The notes under the pieces: model-generated | What the model was told of the DNA's origin: nothing | What the model saw: the letters and a program-made list of their open reading frames with translations, nothing else | The model's database searches: none | Part shown: positions 55,077 through 62,817 of the stretch, piece after piece | Layout: every line of letters begins with the position of its first letter | Position numbering within the stretch: the stretch's first letter is position 1 | Source: Streptomyces sp. ISL-98 | GTDB lineage: Bacteria > Actinomycetota > Actinomycetes > Streptomycetales > Streptomycetaceae | NCBI RefSeq assembly: GCF_018614055.1 | Contig: NZ_JAGGPB010000048.1 | Location: 42,903-106,902, forward strand | Length of the DNA stretch: 64,000 bases | Direction: 5' to 3' | Made by a program: the position numbers and the translations under genes

Positions 55077-56534
55077 CTAGCTCGACAGCAGGTCGCGGAT
55101 ACTATCGCGCGCCTTGCGTACCGTTCGCGACTCGCTGTGCCCCACGGTGTACTGGTAGAGCTGCCCAAGCTGCGTGCGCACCCGGCCGGACTGTGTGCGC
55201 CGCGCAGCGCCGACCGCCCGTCGGGCCTCCTCTGCGCCCCCTGCGATGTCTCCCGCGAGGAATCGGCACTCGGCGAGGCCGATACGGTCAAGTGCGTGGG
55301 AACGGCCGGCCTCGGGGCCGCGAGCAGCGAGTGCACAGCGGATCTCTGCGGCGGCTCGTTCGGCGTGCCGATGCGGGTCCTGCCGGGCCATGTCGAGGAG
55401 TCTGCCCCCTGTGACCCCGGCGAGCTCTGCCTCGTCGAAGTAGGCAATCCAGTACGGCTCTTGCTCGCCCGGCACTGCTGCGGCGAGCGCCTCGGTGGCC
55501 CGCGCCGTCGCTCGTTGAAAGCCGGCAGTCCTGCCCTGCGCTGCGTACGCCCATGCCTCGCGGGTGTGAAGCATCGCCCGAACGCATGACCCGATGACGT
55601 CGCGGGCGCCTTCTTGGGCAAGGTTGATGAGCTGCAGCGCGTCGTCAGGCCGATCGCGGTAGAGCATCTGCCGAGCCATCCCGGCGAGAACGTTCGCGCC
55701 GAACACAGCGTCGCCCCCGGCATGTGCGGCACGCAGCGCGAGGCGGTAGTAGTCCTGCGCGCGGCTCTGCAGTCCGGAGTCCCATGACATCGTGGCTGCG
55801 GTTCCGGCGAGTTGAGCCATGATCCGGTACAGGCGCGCTTCGACGTCCGGCGCCTGGTGCTCGTCGAGGTTCGCCGACACCTCGTTCAGCTGCCCCAGTA
55901 CGGCCTTTCGGCGCAGGCCGCCGCCGAAGCGGTGGTCCCACTGTCGGAACGCTCGTGCCGTCGTCTCCAGTTCGCTGATTTCGGTCATGCCAAGGCGCCC
56001 CCGGCGGCGTGGCCTCGGAACCGCGGCGGCGGGCTGCAGCCACCCTTCCAGGGAATCGAGCAGGGAAGCACCGGTGACAGTTGCTCCAGCTAGTGCGCGA
56101 GTCATCGCGCGTCGGTCCATCACGAGATCTTTTCCAGTCAGGTGCGAGGCAAGATCGACGGTGGCGTCGGGGCGCCACGGAATGTCGTCTGTGGCTGGTC
56201 GTTCACCCGACGGCATCGGCGGGTGAACGACCGGTGGCTCGGTGGTTTTCTCCCACGGTCGGGGAGCGAGCCCGAGCAGGCTGCCGGGGATGCGTAACCC
56301 GTCGGCGATGCGGCAGACCACTTCGAAGGACGTGACCCGTTGCGCCCCGCTAATGATCGTTGACACCTTGCCGGGGGTGAGCTGGCAGGCCGCCCCGATC
56401 CGGTTCTGCGACAGGCCGCCCCACTTCTTGATCAGGGTGAAGGCGGCAGCGAAGTCATGCTCAGCGAGGGCTCGTCGGACGTCGTCTCTGTCGAGTACGT
56501 CGGGGTTGAGCGGGCCGGGGGTGGTGGCATCCAT
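55077..56534 (-). CDS. XRE-type HTH regulator with TPR domain
   Basis: 485 aa. HTH at about 38-75 (GLSQNRIGAACQLTPGKVST), a linker with basic cluster (PRPRRRGRLG), then helical TPR-like repeats to the C-terminus (ARDVIGSCVRAMLHTREAWA, ERAAAEIRCALAARG). Streptomycetes hold many such XRE-TPR proteins, several controlling adjacent small genes. ATG 56534 with GGAAG upstream. Divergent from the tiny-gene operon over a 194-nt space. Confidence 0.85.
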   Translation of the reverse strand: MDATTPGPLNPDVLDRDDVRRALAEHDFAAAFTLIKKWGGLSQNRIGAACQLTPGKVSTIISGAQRVTSFEVVCRIADGLRIPGSLLGLAPRPWEKTTEPPVVHPPMPSGERPATDDIPWRPDATVDLASHLTGKDLVMDRRAMTRALAGATVTGASLLDSLEGWLQPAAAVPRPRRRGRLGMTEISELETTARAFRQWDHRFGGGLRRKAVLGQLNEVSANLDEHQAPDVEARLYRIMAQLAGTAATMSWDSGLQSRAQDYYRLALRAAHAGGDAVFGANVLAGMARQMLYRDRPDDALQLINLAQEGARDVIGSCVRAMLHTREAWAYAAQGRTAGFQRATARATEALAAAVPGEQEPYWIAYFDEAELAGVTGGRLLDMARQDPHRHAERAAAEIRCALAARGPEAGRSHALDRIGLAECRFLAGDIAGGAEEARRAVGAARRTQSGRVRTQLGQLYQYTVGHSESRTVRKARDSIRDLLSS

Positions 56535-56599
56535 GTGGGCCGACTTCCGGAGCGATCTTATGTACGCGGGCGCACCTTGCAGGAGCTGCAACGAGTGTA

Positions 56600-56614
56600 T
56601 TACCGGTTCGGTAA
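56600..56614. promoter_or_regulatory. Palindrome between XRE-TPR gene and tiny-gene operon
   Basis: TTACCG-GTT-CGGTAA is a perfect inverted repeat in the divergent promoter space. It shares the ACCGGT core with the palindrome at 32399 near the other XRE gene. Candidate operator, by position and symmetry only. Confidence 0.4.
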
Positions 56615-56728
56615 CCCCCGTCGGTCATACCGCAGTTGACCGGATCGGTCGACGCTACAAGAGCGACCGGAGCCGAGGAGCGCCCCGGGCGACCAGTACA
56701 GATACCGAGGGTCGGAAGAGACGTAGCA

Positions 56729-56887
56729 ATGACGATGACGATCAAGGTTTACCGGGTAGCGGCCGACGGGCAACGGCGTGACGTCGGGCCGACGGTGACA
56801 GTTCCGCAGGGCGACCCCGAGCGGCTGCCGAAATCCCTCAACGACAGCGACAAATGCACGTGCCGGCGTTGTGAGGCCAGCCGGTGA
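56729..56887 (+). CDS. Tiny protein 1 of overlapping operon
   Basis: 52 aa from ATG 56729, with GGAAGAG upstream. IKVYRVAADGQRRDVGPTVT (beta-strand-like), then the C-terminal CTCRRCEASR. The stop overlaps the next gene's GTG by 4 nt. Unknown function. Confidence 0.65.
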   Translation: MTMTIKVYRVAADGQRRDVGPTVTVPQGDPERLPKSLNDSDKCTCRRCEASR

Positions 56888-57072
56888 AGGCGCCGCCCGA
56901 AGCCTCCGGTATGGGTGTCCCTCAGGACTGGTGCGAGTGGCACAACGGCCCTACCGATACTGAGCTCGACGCACTGTGGGGCGAGACGAATTCGGGCCCG
57001 CCGATGCAGACCTTGGCGTGCGAGTCGTGCCGCGAGGCTGCTGCCGCCAACGCCGCGAGGTACGGGTCGTGA
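56884..57072 (+). CDS. Tiny protein 2 of overlapping operon
   Basis: 62 aa from GTG 56884. Contains WCEWHNGPTDTELDALWG and ACESCREAAAANAA. One Cys/His pair and a CxxC suggest metal binding. Both ends overlap neighbours by 4 nt. Confidence 0.6.
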   Translation: MKAPPEASGMGVPQDWCEWHNGPTDTELDALWGETNSGPPMQTLACESCREAAAANAARYGS

Positions 57073-57236
57073 GCGCCGTACAGACCGTGCGGCGCGTGCA
57101 GATGACTCACGTCTGCTGGATCCCGCAGTCCGGCCGGCCTCTGCGCTGCACCCTGGAGCCGAACCACAGGCGCGCTGATCACTACCACTGGCCGACGCGC
57201 ACGTCATGGCCGCGCAGGGCGGGCGAGTCACAGTGA
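57069..57236 (+). CDS. Tiny protein 3 of overlapping operon
   Basis: 55 aa from GTG 57069. THVCWIPQSGRPLRCTLEPN then HRRADHYHWP gives C...C...H...H spacing like a zinc knuckle. Basic C-terminus. Overlaps both neighbours by 4 nt. Confidence 0.6.
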   Translation: MSAVQTVRRVQMTHVCWIPQSGRPLRCTLEPNHRRADHYHWPTRTSWPRRAGESQ

Positions 57237-57400
57237 CCGCTACCACCGTGCCCAGCAGACCCACGTACAAGACGCCGGAATGCCGCGCCGACGCGTGCGA
57301 GCTCTGCCACGGCCCCGGCGACGTCCGGCTGCCCGGTATAGCGCTGCCCGTCGAGACGCTGCGCTGCGACTGCGACTGCCATAGGCGGCCGCCCGACTGA
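57233..57400 (+). CDS. Tiny protein 4 of overlapping operon
   Basis: 55 aa from GTG 57233 (an ATG at 57206 is possible). Cys-rich: PECRADACELCHGPGD and LRCDCDCHRRPPD, with six Cys and two His. Overlaps the previous gene by 4 nt. Last of the overlapping series. Confidence 0.6.
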   Translation: MTATTVPSRPTYKTPECRADACELCHGPGDVRLPGIALPVETLRCDCDCHRRPPD

Positions 57401-57482
57401 CCCCGCCCCGGCCGATGCATCCGGCCAGGAACCCCGGCCGAGGCGGACGTCCATCCCATCCAGAGAACGGGAGAACACCACT

Positions 57483-57986
57483 ATGAGTACCACCAGTACG
57501 GCGTCCGCAGTACGAGACGCCCGGTCGTACCTGACCCCCGCAGAGTTCGCCGGCGTCTCCGCCACCGTCCAGAAGGACAACCCCGACATGGCTCCGGCCG
57601 TCGCCGACCGCATCACGCTGGAGGCGATCAAGTTCGTCGCCGTGGCGGCGGAGGGGGCCAAGGGCATCGCCCCGTCCCGAATCGTCGATGAGGGTTGGCA
57701 CGCCCTCATCCTGCACACCGACCTGTACGGCCGCCTATGCGATCGGCTCGGCGGCGGGTTCGTCCACTACTACCCCGAGCTTCCGGACGCCGGTCGGTAC
57801 GGCCCCGAGTTCATCGACCGGACCATGGCCGCCATCGAGACCGCCCGGTTCAGTGTCGACCGTGAGCTGTGGGTGGCACCGCCTGACGTCACGCTTATCG
57901 AGGTGAGCGCCAATTGCCAGCACGCGCCGAACTGCACCATCAAGCCGGGCCCCAAGCCGGAGTGCCTGCCTGGCACAGCTGCTTGA
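57483..57986 (+). CDS. GRDP-like conserved hypothetical protein
   Basis: 167 aa. VDEGWHALILHTDLYGRLCD followed by GGGFVHYYPELPD matches the His/Trp signature of the glycine-rich domain protein-like family (PF07173 type). The C-terminus has Cys (ANCQHAPNC). ATG 57483 with GGGAG. It follows the tiny genes on the same strand after 82 nt, and may be in their operon. Function unknown. Confidence 0.65.
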   Translation: MSTTSTASAVRDARSYLTPAEFAGVSATVQKDNPDMAPAVADRITLEAIKFVAVAAEGAKGIAPSRIVDEGWHALILHTDLYGRLCDRLGGGFVHYYPELPDAGRYGPEFIDRTMAAIETARFSVDRELWVAPPDVTLIEVSANCQHAPNCTIKPGPKPECLPGTAA

Positions 57987-58030
57987 CCGCAACCCCGCGC
58001 GTACCCTGCTACCGGATGGGAGGACACACC

Positions 58031-58174
58031 ATGACGGAGTGGACAGACCCCCGGTACGCGGAACTCGTGAAGTTCGTGCGTGAGCAGCAGGAAGAGGCCA
58101 AGCAGCGGACACCCAAAGGCGAAGAGCCTCCTCGGTTCCGCAGCTTCGTCTACCAGCTGCCCACCACCGACTGA
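58031..58174 (+). CDS. Small hypothetical protein
   Basis: 47 aa from ATG 58031 with a strong GGGAGG site. MTEWTDPRYAELVKFVREQQ is helical and charged, ending FRSFVYQLPTTD. No family recognised; the ribosome site is the main support. Confidence 0.55.
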   Translation: MTEWTDPRYAELVKFVREQQEEAKQRTPKGEEPPRFRSFVYQLPTTD

Positions 58175-58238
58175 GCCCGCCCGACCAGGCCCCGGTCGCA
58201 CGGCCAGCGACCGGGGCCCCTGTCTGCCCGGAGACCCC

Positions 58239-58549
58239 ATGACCACCACCGCCTGGGACGACTACGCCCTGCGCGTCAAACCTCGCCCGCCCGCCAACGC
58301 CGCCGGCGCCACCACCTGGTTCAACTGGACCCAGTACCCCGACCACGGACCCGGCGCCGAAGCCCTCGGCAACGGCCCCGGCGCCGAGGTCCTGGACCTC
58401 GGGTGCGGCAGGGCGACAACCTCGCACACATCGCAACCCTCGGCGCCCGCGCAGTCGGCGTCGACGTATCCGCCGTCCAGCTCCGGCTCGGCGCTGCCGT
58501 GGCCATGGTCGATGAGGCGAAGGACGTACTTAGCGGAGGCGACCTGTGA
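58239..58549 (+). pseudogene. SAM methyltransferase N-terminal fragment, frameshifted
   Basis: ATG 58239 with GGAG. MTTTAWDDYALRVKP then a class I methyltransferase SAM site GAEVLDLGCG. One base appears lost near 58408-58411: adding a C restores GCGQGDNLAHIATLGARAVG and VDVSAVQLRLG in frame up to the TGA at 58547-58549. Even repaired it is only ~103 aa, too short for the family. The stop overlaps the next gene's GTG by 4 nt. Confidence 0.75.
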
Positions 58550-59133
58550 CACCTTCCGGCGTGATCCTGTATGGGCCTCCCGGCTCAGAGAAGGACACGG
58601 TTACGGCCGAACTGGCGTGCCTCCGCCCCGAGTACACGCTCTTCCAGCGGCTCAAAGCCGGTCCCGGTCGGACCACTGGATACCGAATGACCACCTGTGA
58701 GCACATCGAAGAGCTCTCGCAGGCGGGAGAGCTGCTGTATCGCAATGCTCGGTACGACGCCGAGTACGCCATTGACCAACGCGGGGTGTCCGACCTAGTG
58801 GAGGGCGGTCGGATTCCCGTGCTGCACATGGGCCAGGTCGCTGGTGCGAGCGCCATCGGAGCGTTCCCGATTCGGTGGGCGAAGGTCCTCCTCTGGTGCC
58901 CTCAAGCGGTCACGGAGGAGCGCTGCAAAGGACGCGGCGACAAGGACGTAGACGTGCGGCTCAAGGTCTGGCACGAGACCAGGCAGGACCTCTTGGATCA
59001 CGCAGGCGAACCATGGCCGCTCGTCATCGAGACCCATCGGCTCACCCCAGCGCAGGCCGCCCGCAACATCAACGGCGCCCTCACAGTCGGGACGCTGCCC
59101 GAAGTACGAAACATCAGGAAACTGGTCGGATGA
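58546..59133 (+). CDS. Guanylate-kinase-like P-loop protein
   Basis: 195 aa from GTG 58546. P-loop GPPGSEKDT: the usual GxxGxGK(D/S) has Glu in place of the last Gly, which may alter nucleotide binding. YRMTTCEHIEELSQAGELLY and ARYDAEYAI resemble the GMP-binding part of guanylate kinase. It is coupled by 4-nt overlaps to both neighbours. Likely a nucleotide or small-molecule kinase relative; substrate unknown. Confidence 0.75.
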   Translation: MTPSGVILYGPPGSEKDTVTAELACLRPEYTLFQRLKAGPGRTTGYRMTTCEHIEELSQAGELLYRNARYDAEYAIDQRGVSDLVEGGRIPVLHMGQVAGASAIGAFPIRWAKVLLWCPQAVTEERCKGRGDKDVDVRLKVWHETRQDLLDHAGEPWPLVIETHRLTPAQAARNINGALTVGTLPEVRNIRKLVG

Positions 59134-59972
59134 CGACACTGGGCATCTTGCACCCCGGAAGCATGGGTGCCGCCGTTGCGGCACAGGCAAGGGAACGAGG
59201 GGCGGAAGTCCTTTGGTGCCCAGAGGGGCGGAGCGCAGCAACCAAGGATAGGGCTCTGCGGTATGGGCTCACGCCCGTGCGTGACCTCGGGGAGATGTCC
59301 CGACGTTGCGACATCATCCTCAGTCTCTGCCCACCAGCCAACGCAGAAGACGTAGCAGCCGCTGTTGCCTCAGAGTCTTTCTCTGGGGTCTACATCGAGG
59401 GCAACGCAATTTCCCCGGCCCGTATGGCGCGCATCAGCGGTCTCCTGCTGCGTACAGGCACTGCCGTTGTTGACGGCTCGGTCATCGGCTCGCCGCCCTC
59501 AGCGTCGAAGACTCCCCGGATGTACTTGTCCGGCCCAGAATCTGCCTTGGAGTCCGTCGCTCTGCTTTTCGAGGGGACGTCCGTGCAAACCCGTCCCTTG
59601 GCCGGGGGGATCGGCAAGGCATCGGCACTGAAGCTGGCCTACAGCAGCTACCAGAAGTCCAGTCGAATGCTCGCAGCTGTCGCCTACGCTCTTGCCAGCG
59701 ACCACGGATTGGAAGAAGAACTCCTAGAGGTCGCGAAGGACCGCACGGGCAGCTACCTCGCTGAGGCGGCGTACATCCCAAAGGTCGCCGCACGGGCGTG
59801 GCGATGGGCACCGGAGATGCGTGAAGCTGAGAGCGCCCTGTACGAAGCAGGCCTGCCGGCCGAACTGGCACAGGCCTCCGCCGCAGTCATGGAACGGTGG
59901 GCGATGTCCAGAGATCGGCCGCTCGATTTGAGCGAGGCGCTCGCACAGCTTCACGAGGCCTCGGAGCGGTAA
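59130..59972 (+). CDS. NAD(P)-dependent beta-hydroxyacid dehydrogenase family (DUF1932)
   Basis: 280 aa. Rossmann GILHPGSMGAAVAAQ at the N-terminus, CPPANAEDV in the second strand, then a helical C-terminal DUF1932 domain with GGIGKASALKLAYSSYQKSS, where the Lys takes the catalytic position of 6PGDH-type enzymes. ATG 59130 overlaps the previous TGA by 4 nt. Its 3' end overlaps the convergent HAD gene by 22 nt. Confidence 0.85.
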   Translation: MTTLGILHPGSMGAAVAAQARERGAEVLWCPEGRSAATKDRALRYGLTPVRDLGEMSRRCDIILSLCPPANAEDVAAAVASESFSGVYIEGNAISPARMARISGLLLRTGTAVVDGSVIGSPPSASKTPRMYLSGPESALESVALLFEGTSVQTRPLAGGIGKASALKLAYSSYQKSSRMLAAVAYALASDHGLEEELLEVAKDRTGSYLAEAAYIPKVAARAWRWAPEMREAESALYEAGLPAELAQASAAVMERWAMSRDRPLDLSEALAQLHEASER

Positions 59973-60633
59973 GCATCGGAATGTGCATCCCACTCCAGCA
60001 GGGATCCGATCGCGGCTGAGACGTCCGCCGCCCTCAAATCGGGGCTGCGGGCATCAGTCGGCCACCGCCGTCCGGCCGAGATCCATGCTGTCCGCAGCCC
60101 CGCAGACCGGCCCCCCTCGACATCCGTCTTGGGGTTGTCACCCACCATCCACCCGCCCTCGGCAAGGCGGACGCCACAACGGACAGCCGCTACGTTGAAT
60201 ATCGCCACGGACGGCTTCCGCGCTCCGACTTCCTCGGAGATGCACACGGCATCCAGCAGCGACACGAGCCCGGCTGCCTCCAGCTTCGCCGTCTGTATGT
60301 CAGTCGCTCCATTCGTGAAACAACCGCGATCGTCCAGCCAGCCGCCCGCATTTTGCTGAGGTCACTGAGCACCCCCACTCGACAACGAGCGCGGGCAGCC
60401 ATACCCACGACGTAATCGCCCCACAGTGAGGCGACCCGCTCGGTGAGGCCGAGGGAATCCTTGAGTCGCTCGAAGTCGGCCGGGTACGCCCTCTCGCGAA
60501 GCACATCGATAATCAGGCGTTGCGCATGGGGAGGCAGTGCGCGAGACGCGCTGAAGCTACGGGCCCAATCGACCAAGCCGCCCTGCCTGTCGATCAGCGT
60601 GTTGTCCAGGTCGAAGAGAGCGAGCCGTTGCAC
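59951..60633 (-). pseudogene. HAD hydrolase, frameshifted
   Basis: GTG 60633. Motif I LALFDLDNTLIDR is intact. The reading frame breaks at about 60310-60320, after GWTIAVVS. The rest (SLLDAVCISEEVGARKPSVA with motif III Lys, GGWMVGDNPKTDVEGG with motif IV) continues in another frame to 59951. One lost base or two gained bases would restore a normal ~225-aa HAD phosphatase. Convergent with the dehydrogenase gene. Confidence 0.8.
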
Positions 60634-60822
60634 CCGGCGAAGGATACGCGAGGCCTGCCTCAGACCTCCTCAGTAGCTACCGCGTGTGCAGCTGGAGCTG
60701 CTCGCGATCCGGTGCAACACGCCTGGAGGCGCCGCTGTCTGACACGTCAAAGCCGATGGGGTGAACTGCCCGCCACGCGCCAACCGTCACTGACCGATCT
60801 CGCTAGAGCTACGGACTGTGAC

Positions 60823-61107
60823 TCATCCCCTTGCTATCCATGGCTGACTGCCTGTGCCTGCTCGTTCGACTTCAGAGAGAGCTTTCTTCGTGATGACCTT
60901 GGCGAAGTACCCGGAGCCAAAGGCGATGTTCATCACGACGTACCAAAACCTCTCCGCCGTAGTCATTTCAACGAGCCCGTATTCGCACAGTGCCTTCTTG
61001 GTGGGGACCTTCGCGAAATAAGACGCCCCGAACGCGATCCATCCGAGGATGTACCAGAAGTTTTCCGCACTCGTGGTACTGCCGCTACCGAGAGTCTGTG
61101 TGGTCAT
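60823..61107 (-). CDS. Small protein with two internal FWY-IAFG-YFAKV-KKAL repeats
   Basis: 94 aa from ATG 61107 with GGAG 6 nt upstream. Residues ~14-47 and ~49-80 are two copies of one unit: AENFWYILGWIAFGASYFAK with TKKAL, and AERFWYVVMNIAFGSGYFAK with TKKAL. Each has an amphipathic, partly hydrophobic helix followed by a basic tail. This suggests an internal duplication and possibly membrane association. No family recognised. Confidence 0.7.
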   Translation of the reverse strand: MTTQTLGSGSTTSAENFWYILGWIAFGASYFAKVPTKKALCEYGLVEMTTAERFWYVVMNIAFGSGYFAKVITKKALSEVERAGTGSQPWIARG

Positions 61108-61232
61108 TTGGATCTCCGCTCCGGACGTCGTACTGGATCGACGATCATGTGCCCATTTTGCGCCGTTCAGTAAGATTTGCCGGTGTGAGTGGCTATGGTG
61201 CAGTTATGCCTGCACCCGGAGAACTCAATAGG

Positions 61233-61276
61233 CCGTCACGGAGCCAACGCGGTAGAACTTTCCCTACCTCGTCAAG
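61233..61276. repeat. Direct repeat, left copy
   Basis: 44-nt segment starting CCGTCAC and containing GCGGTAGAACTTTCCCTAC. A second copy in the same orientation is at 62568-62611. The 28-nt cores agree at 25 positions, and the spacing from CCGTCAC to GCGGTAG is the same in both. Confidence 0.75.
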
Positions 61277-61389
61277 CGCTGCCAGGGCGTCAGCGGAAGC
61301 CGGAACTGCGCCCTCTCGCTGGCGAAATCCCTCCCTGCCCGTAGCGCCGACCCGACAACACGCTTGGTTTCTTGGATTATTAGCCGTTG

Positions 61390-61638
61390 TTAGGCGGGCG
61401 CTAGCTCCAGATTGATAGCCCTGGACCGCCGCCGCGAGCGTCCCTTCTTCGGACACTCCTTACAGTGCGTCGCTCCATGGTCTTTGCAACGTTGCCCTTG
61501 CCGGATCGCTTTGGTTATGCCCTTGAGTTTCAAGGGTCGACGCGTCGCCTTTGCTGCCGCACGAGCCTTCCGCCGTTCTTCCTTTGTGGGTACCTGTCTA
61601 TTCTGCGCCCGCGTACTCCGAGACTCGCGGTCAGTCAT
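61390..61638 (-). CDS. Small basic Cys-containing protein
   Basis: 82 aa, very basic (Arg/Lys-rich, EERRKARAAAKATRR). A CKDHGATHCKECPKKGRS segment could be a zinc knuckle. ATG 61638 lies 8 nt after the stop of the membrane-protein gene, with GGAAGTGAG upstream. Unknown function, perhaps nucleic-acid binding. Confidence 0.55.
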   Translation of the reverse strand: MTDRESRSTRAQNRQVPTKEERRKARAAAKATRRPLKLKGITKAIRQGQRCKDHGATHCKECPKKGRSRRRSRAINLELAPA

Positions 61639-61646
61639 GGCTTATC

Positions 61647-62231
61647 TCACTTCCTGTCTTTGCACCAGCCTATTATGTAGGTGAGAAACTTCACGAACCC
61701 GCCTGCCATGGTCGCGTACGCAGCTACCCAGCGGGGCTGGTTCTCTTGCGAGTCTCCCATGGGTATAAGTACGAGAGCGATGCCAGCTGCCAGCAATATG
61801 ATTCCGAAGTGATATGTCCACTCGGCGGCCTGCTCCCATCTGCGCCCCGTTTTTGCTTCCACTTCCTGGTCGTTATGAAGACTCTGGGCTTCATCTTCAG
61901 TCCACGGAAGTGGGCGCCATTCCGTGATCTCCGCGTGTGAGTACATGCGAGCGCGCGCATTGAACCCACATTGCACGCAGGCGACGAATGCCATTGCGGC
62001 GAGAGTGAGGAGAAGCAAAGCCCAGCCCGAGTAGCGGATTTTGTCCGGAGCCTGAGCAATGACTCCGACGAGTGCGGTGGAAAAGCCTGCCAGGAGGGCG
62101 CCCGCTCCGCCGGACATCGACTGCCGAGCGGGTGTCAGGCCGAAGGGCCCCGGGTCGTGCCAGCGCAACGCGGGCGGCGGCGGCTCGGGAGGAGAGTGCG
62201 GGCACTTTCCCCAGGAGATGTGCAGGCCCAT
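61647..62231 (-). CDS. Four-helix membrane protein, unknown
   Basis: 194 aa from ATG 62231. N-terminal 40 residues Pro-rich (PPEPPPPALRW). Transmembrane helices at about 43-60, 68-90, 140-158 and 168-186. A charged cytoplasmic loop (TEDEAQSLHNDQEVEAKTG) separates the helix pairs. Moderately AT-richer than the core block. Followed directly by the small basic protein gene. Confidence 0.6.
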   Translation of the reverse strand: MGLHISWGKCPHSPPEPPPPALRWHDPGPFGLTPARQSMSGGAGALLAGFSTALVGVIAQAPDKIRYSGWALLLLTLAAMAFVACVQCGFNARARMYSHAEITEWRPLPWTEDEAQSLHNDQEVEAKTGRRWEQAAEWTYHFGIILLAAGIALVLIPMGDSQENQPRWVAAYATMAGGFVKFLTYIIGWCKDRK

Positions 62232-62817
62232 GACGCCTCACCTACCTCACGCCTCTCATTCATGGTCGAGTCTGTGATCTCTGCTGGCAACTGGAGAAGC
62301 CCGACGGCTGCGCTCTGCTCGCGTCATCACCTGCGACCATCCGGCGGCCCGGTATGTCTCGACGGGAGCCTGGCTCGCCAGGACGCGGGGAGGCACCCGA
62401 GACGCCTCAGCGACCAGCTCACCTGGAGTTCGCATTGAGGGGGTAAGGGTCCGCTACGCGGGCCATCGCGGCCAACCTCTGGCCAGAAAGGCCGGTGAAG
62501 AGTGCGACGCGGCCCGTCTGTCGAGGTCAGCGCATTGCTGGGACCGTAGGTGGACTGGTCTTGAAAACCGTCACTGCCCGAGTGCGGTAGAACTTTCTCT
62601 ACTTCATCAAGGCCCGCGCACGGCGCGGGCATGAGGGGGGAGACACTCTCTGTGACTGGGGCGGTCCGCTCCAGGCTCTAGGCAGCCACTTTGGGGCGAG
62701 CCTGCAAGATCATGGTCCCAACGTCGTGCTTTACCGGGCAGGTCCACAGACTGCCCGACTCGCCGGAAGCTTATGGGGCCATGATCAATCATGTGGAGTC
62801 GAATAAGATGCGGCGCC
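62232..62817. other. 586-nt intergenic region with repeat and no clear gene
   Basis: No frame with family-like sequence or a ribosome site. Holds the right copy of the direct repeat (62568-62611). Around 62557-62575 the sequence GGTCTTGAAAACCGTC resembles a tRNA-Ser anticodon arm but no cloverleaf can be built. A CATGAT-CA-ATCATG palindrome (62780-62793) lies just before the TIR gene. Confidence 0.5.
62568..62611. repeat. Direct repeat, right copy
   Basis: 44-nt partner of 61233-61276, same orientation, core GCGGTAGAACTTTCTCTAC. The two copies bracket the membrane protein and the small basic protein genes, about 1.3 kb apart. Confidence 0.75.

Noticed and set aside
62557..62575. tRNA-Ser-like anticodon arm GGTCTTGAAAACCGTC.
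   Set aside because: No acceptor, D or T arms can be paired around it, so it is not a tRNA gene. It might be a remnant, but that is unsupported.
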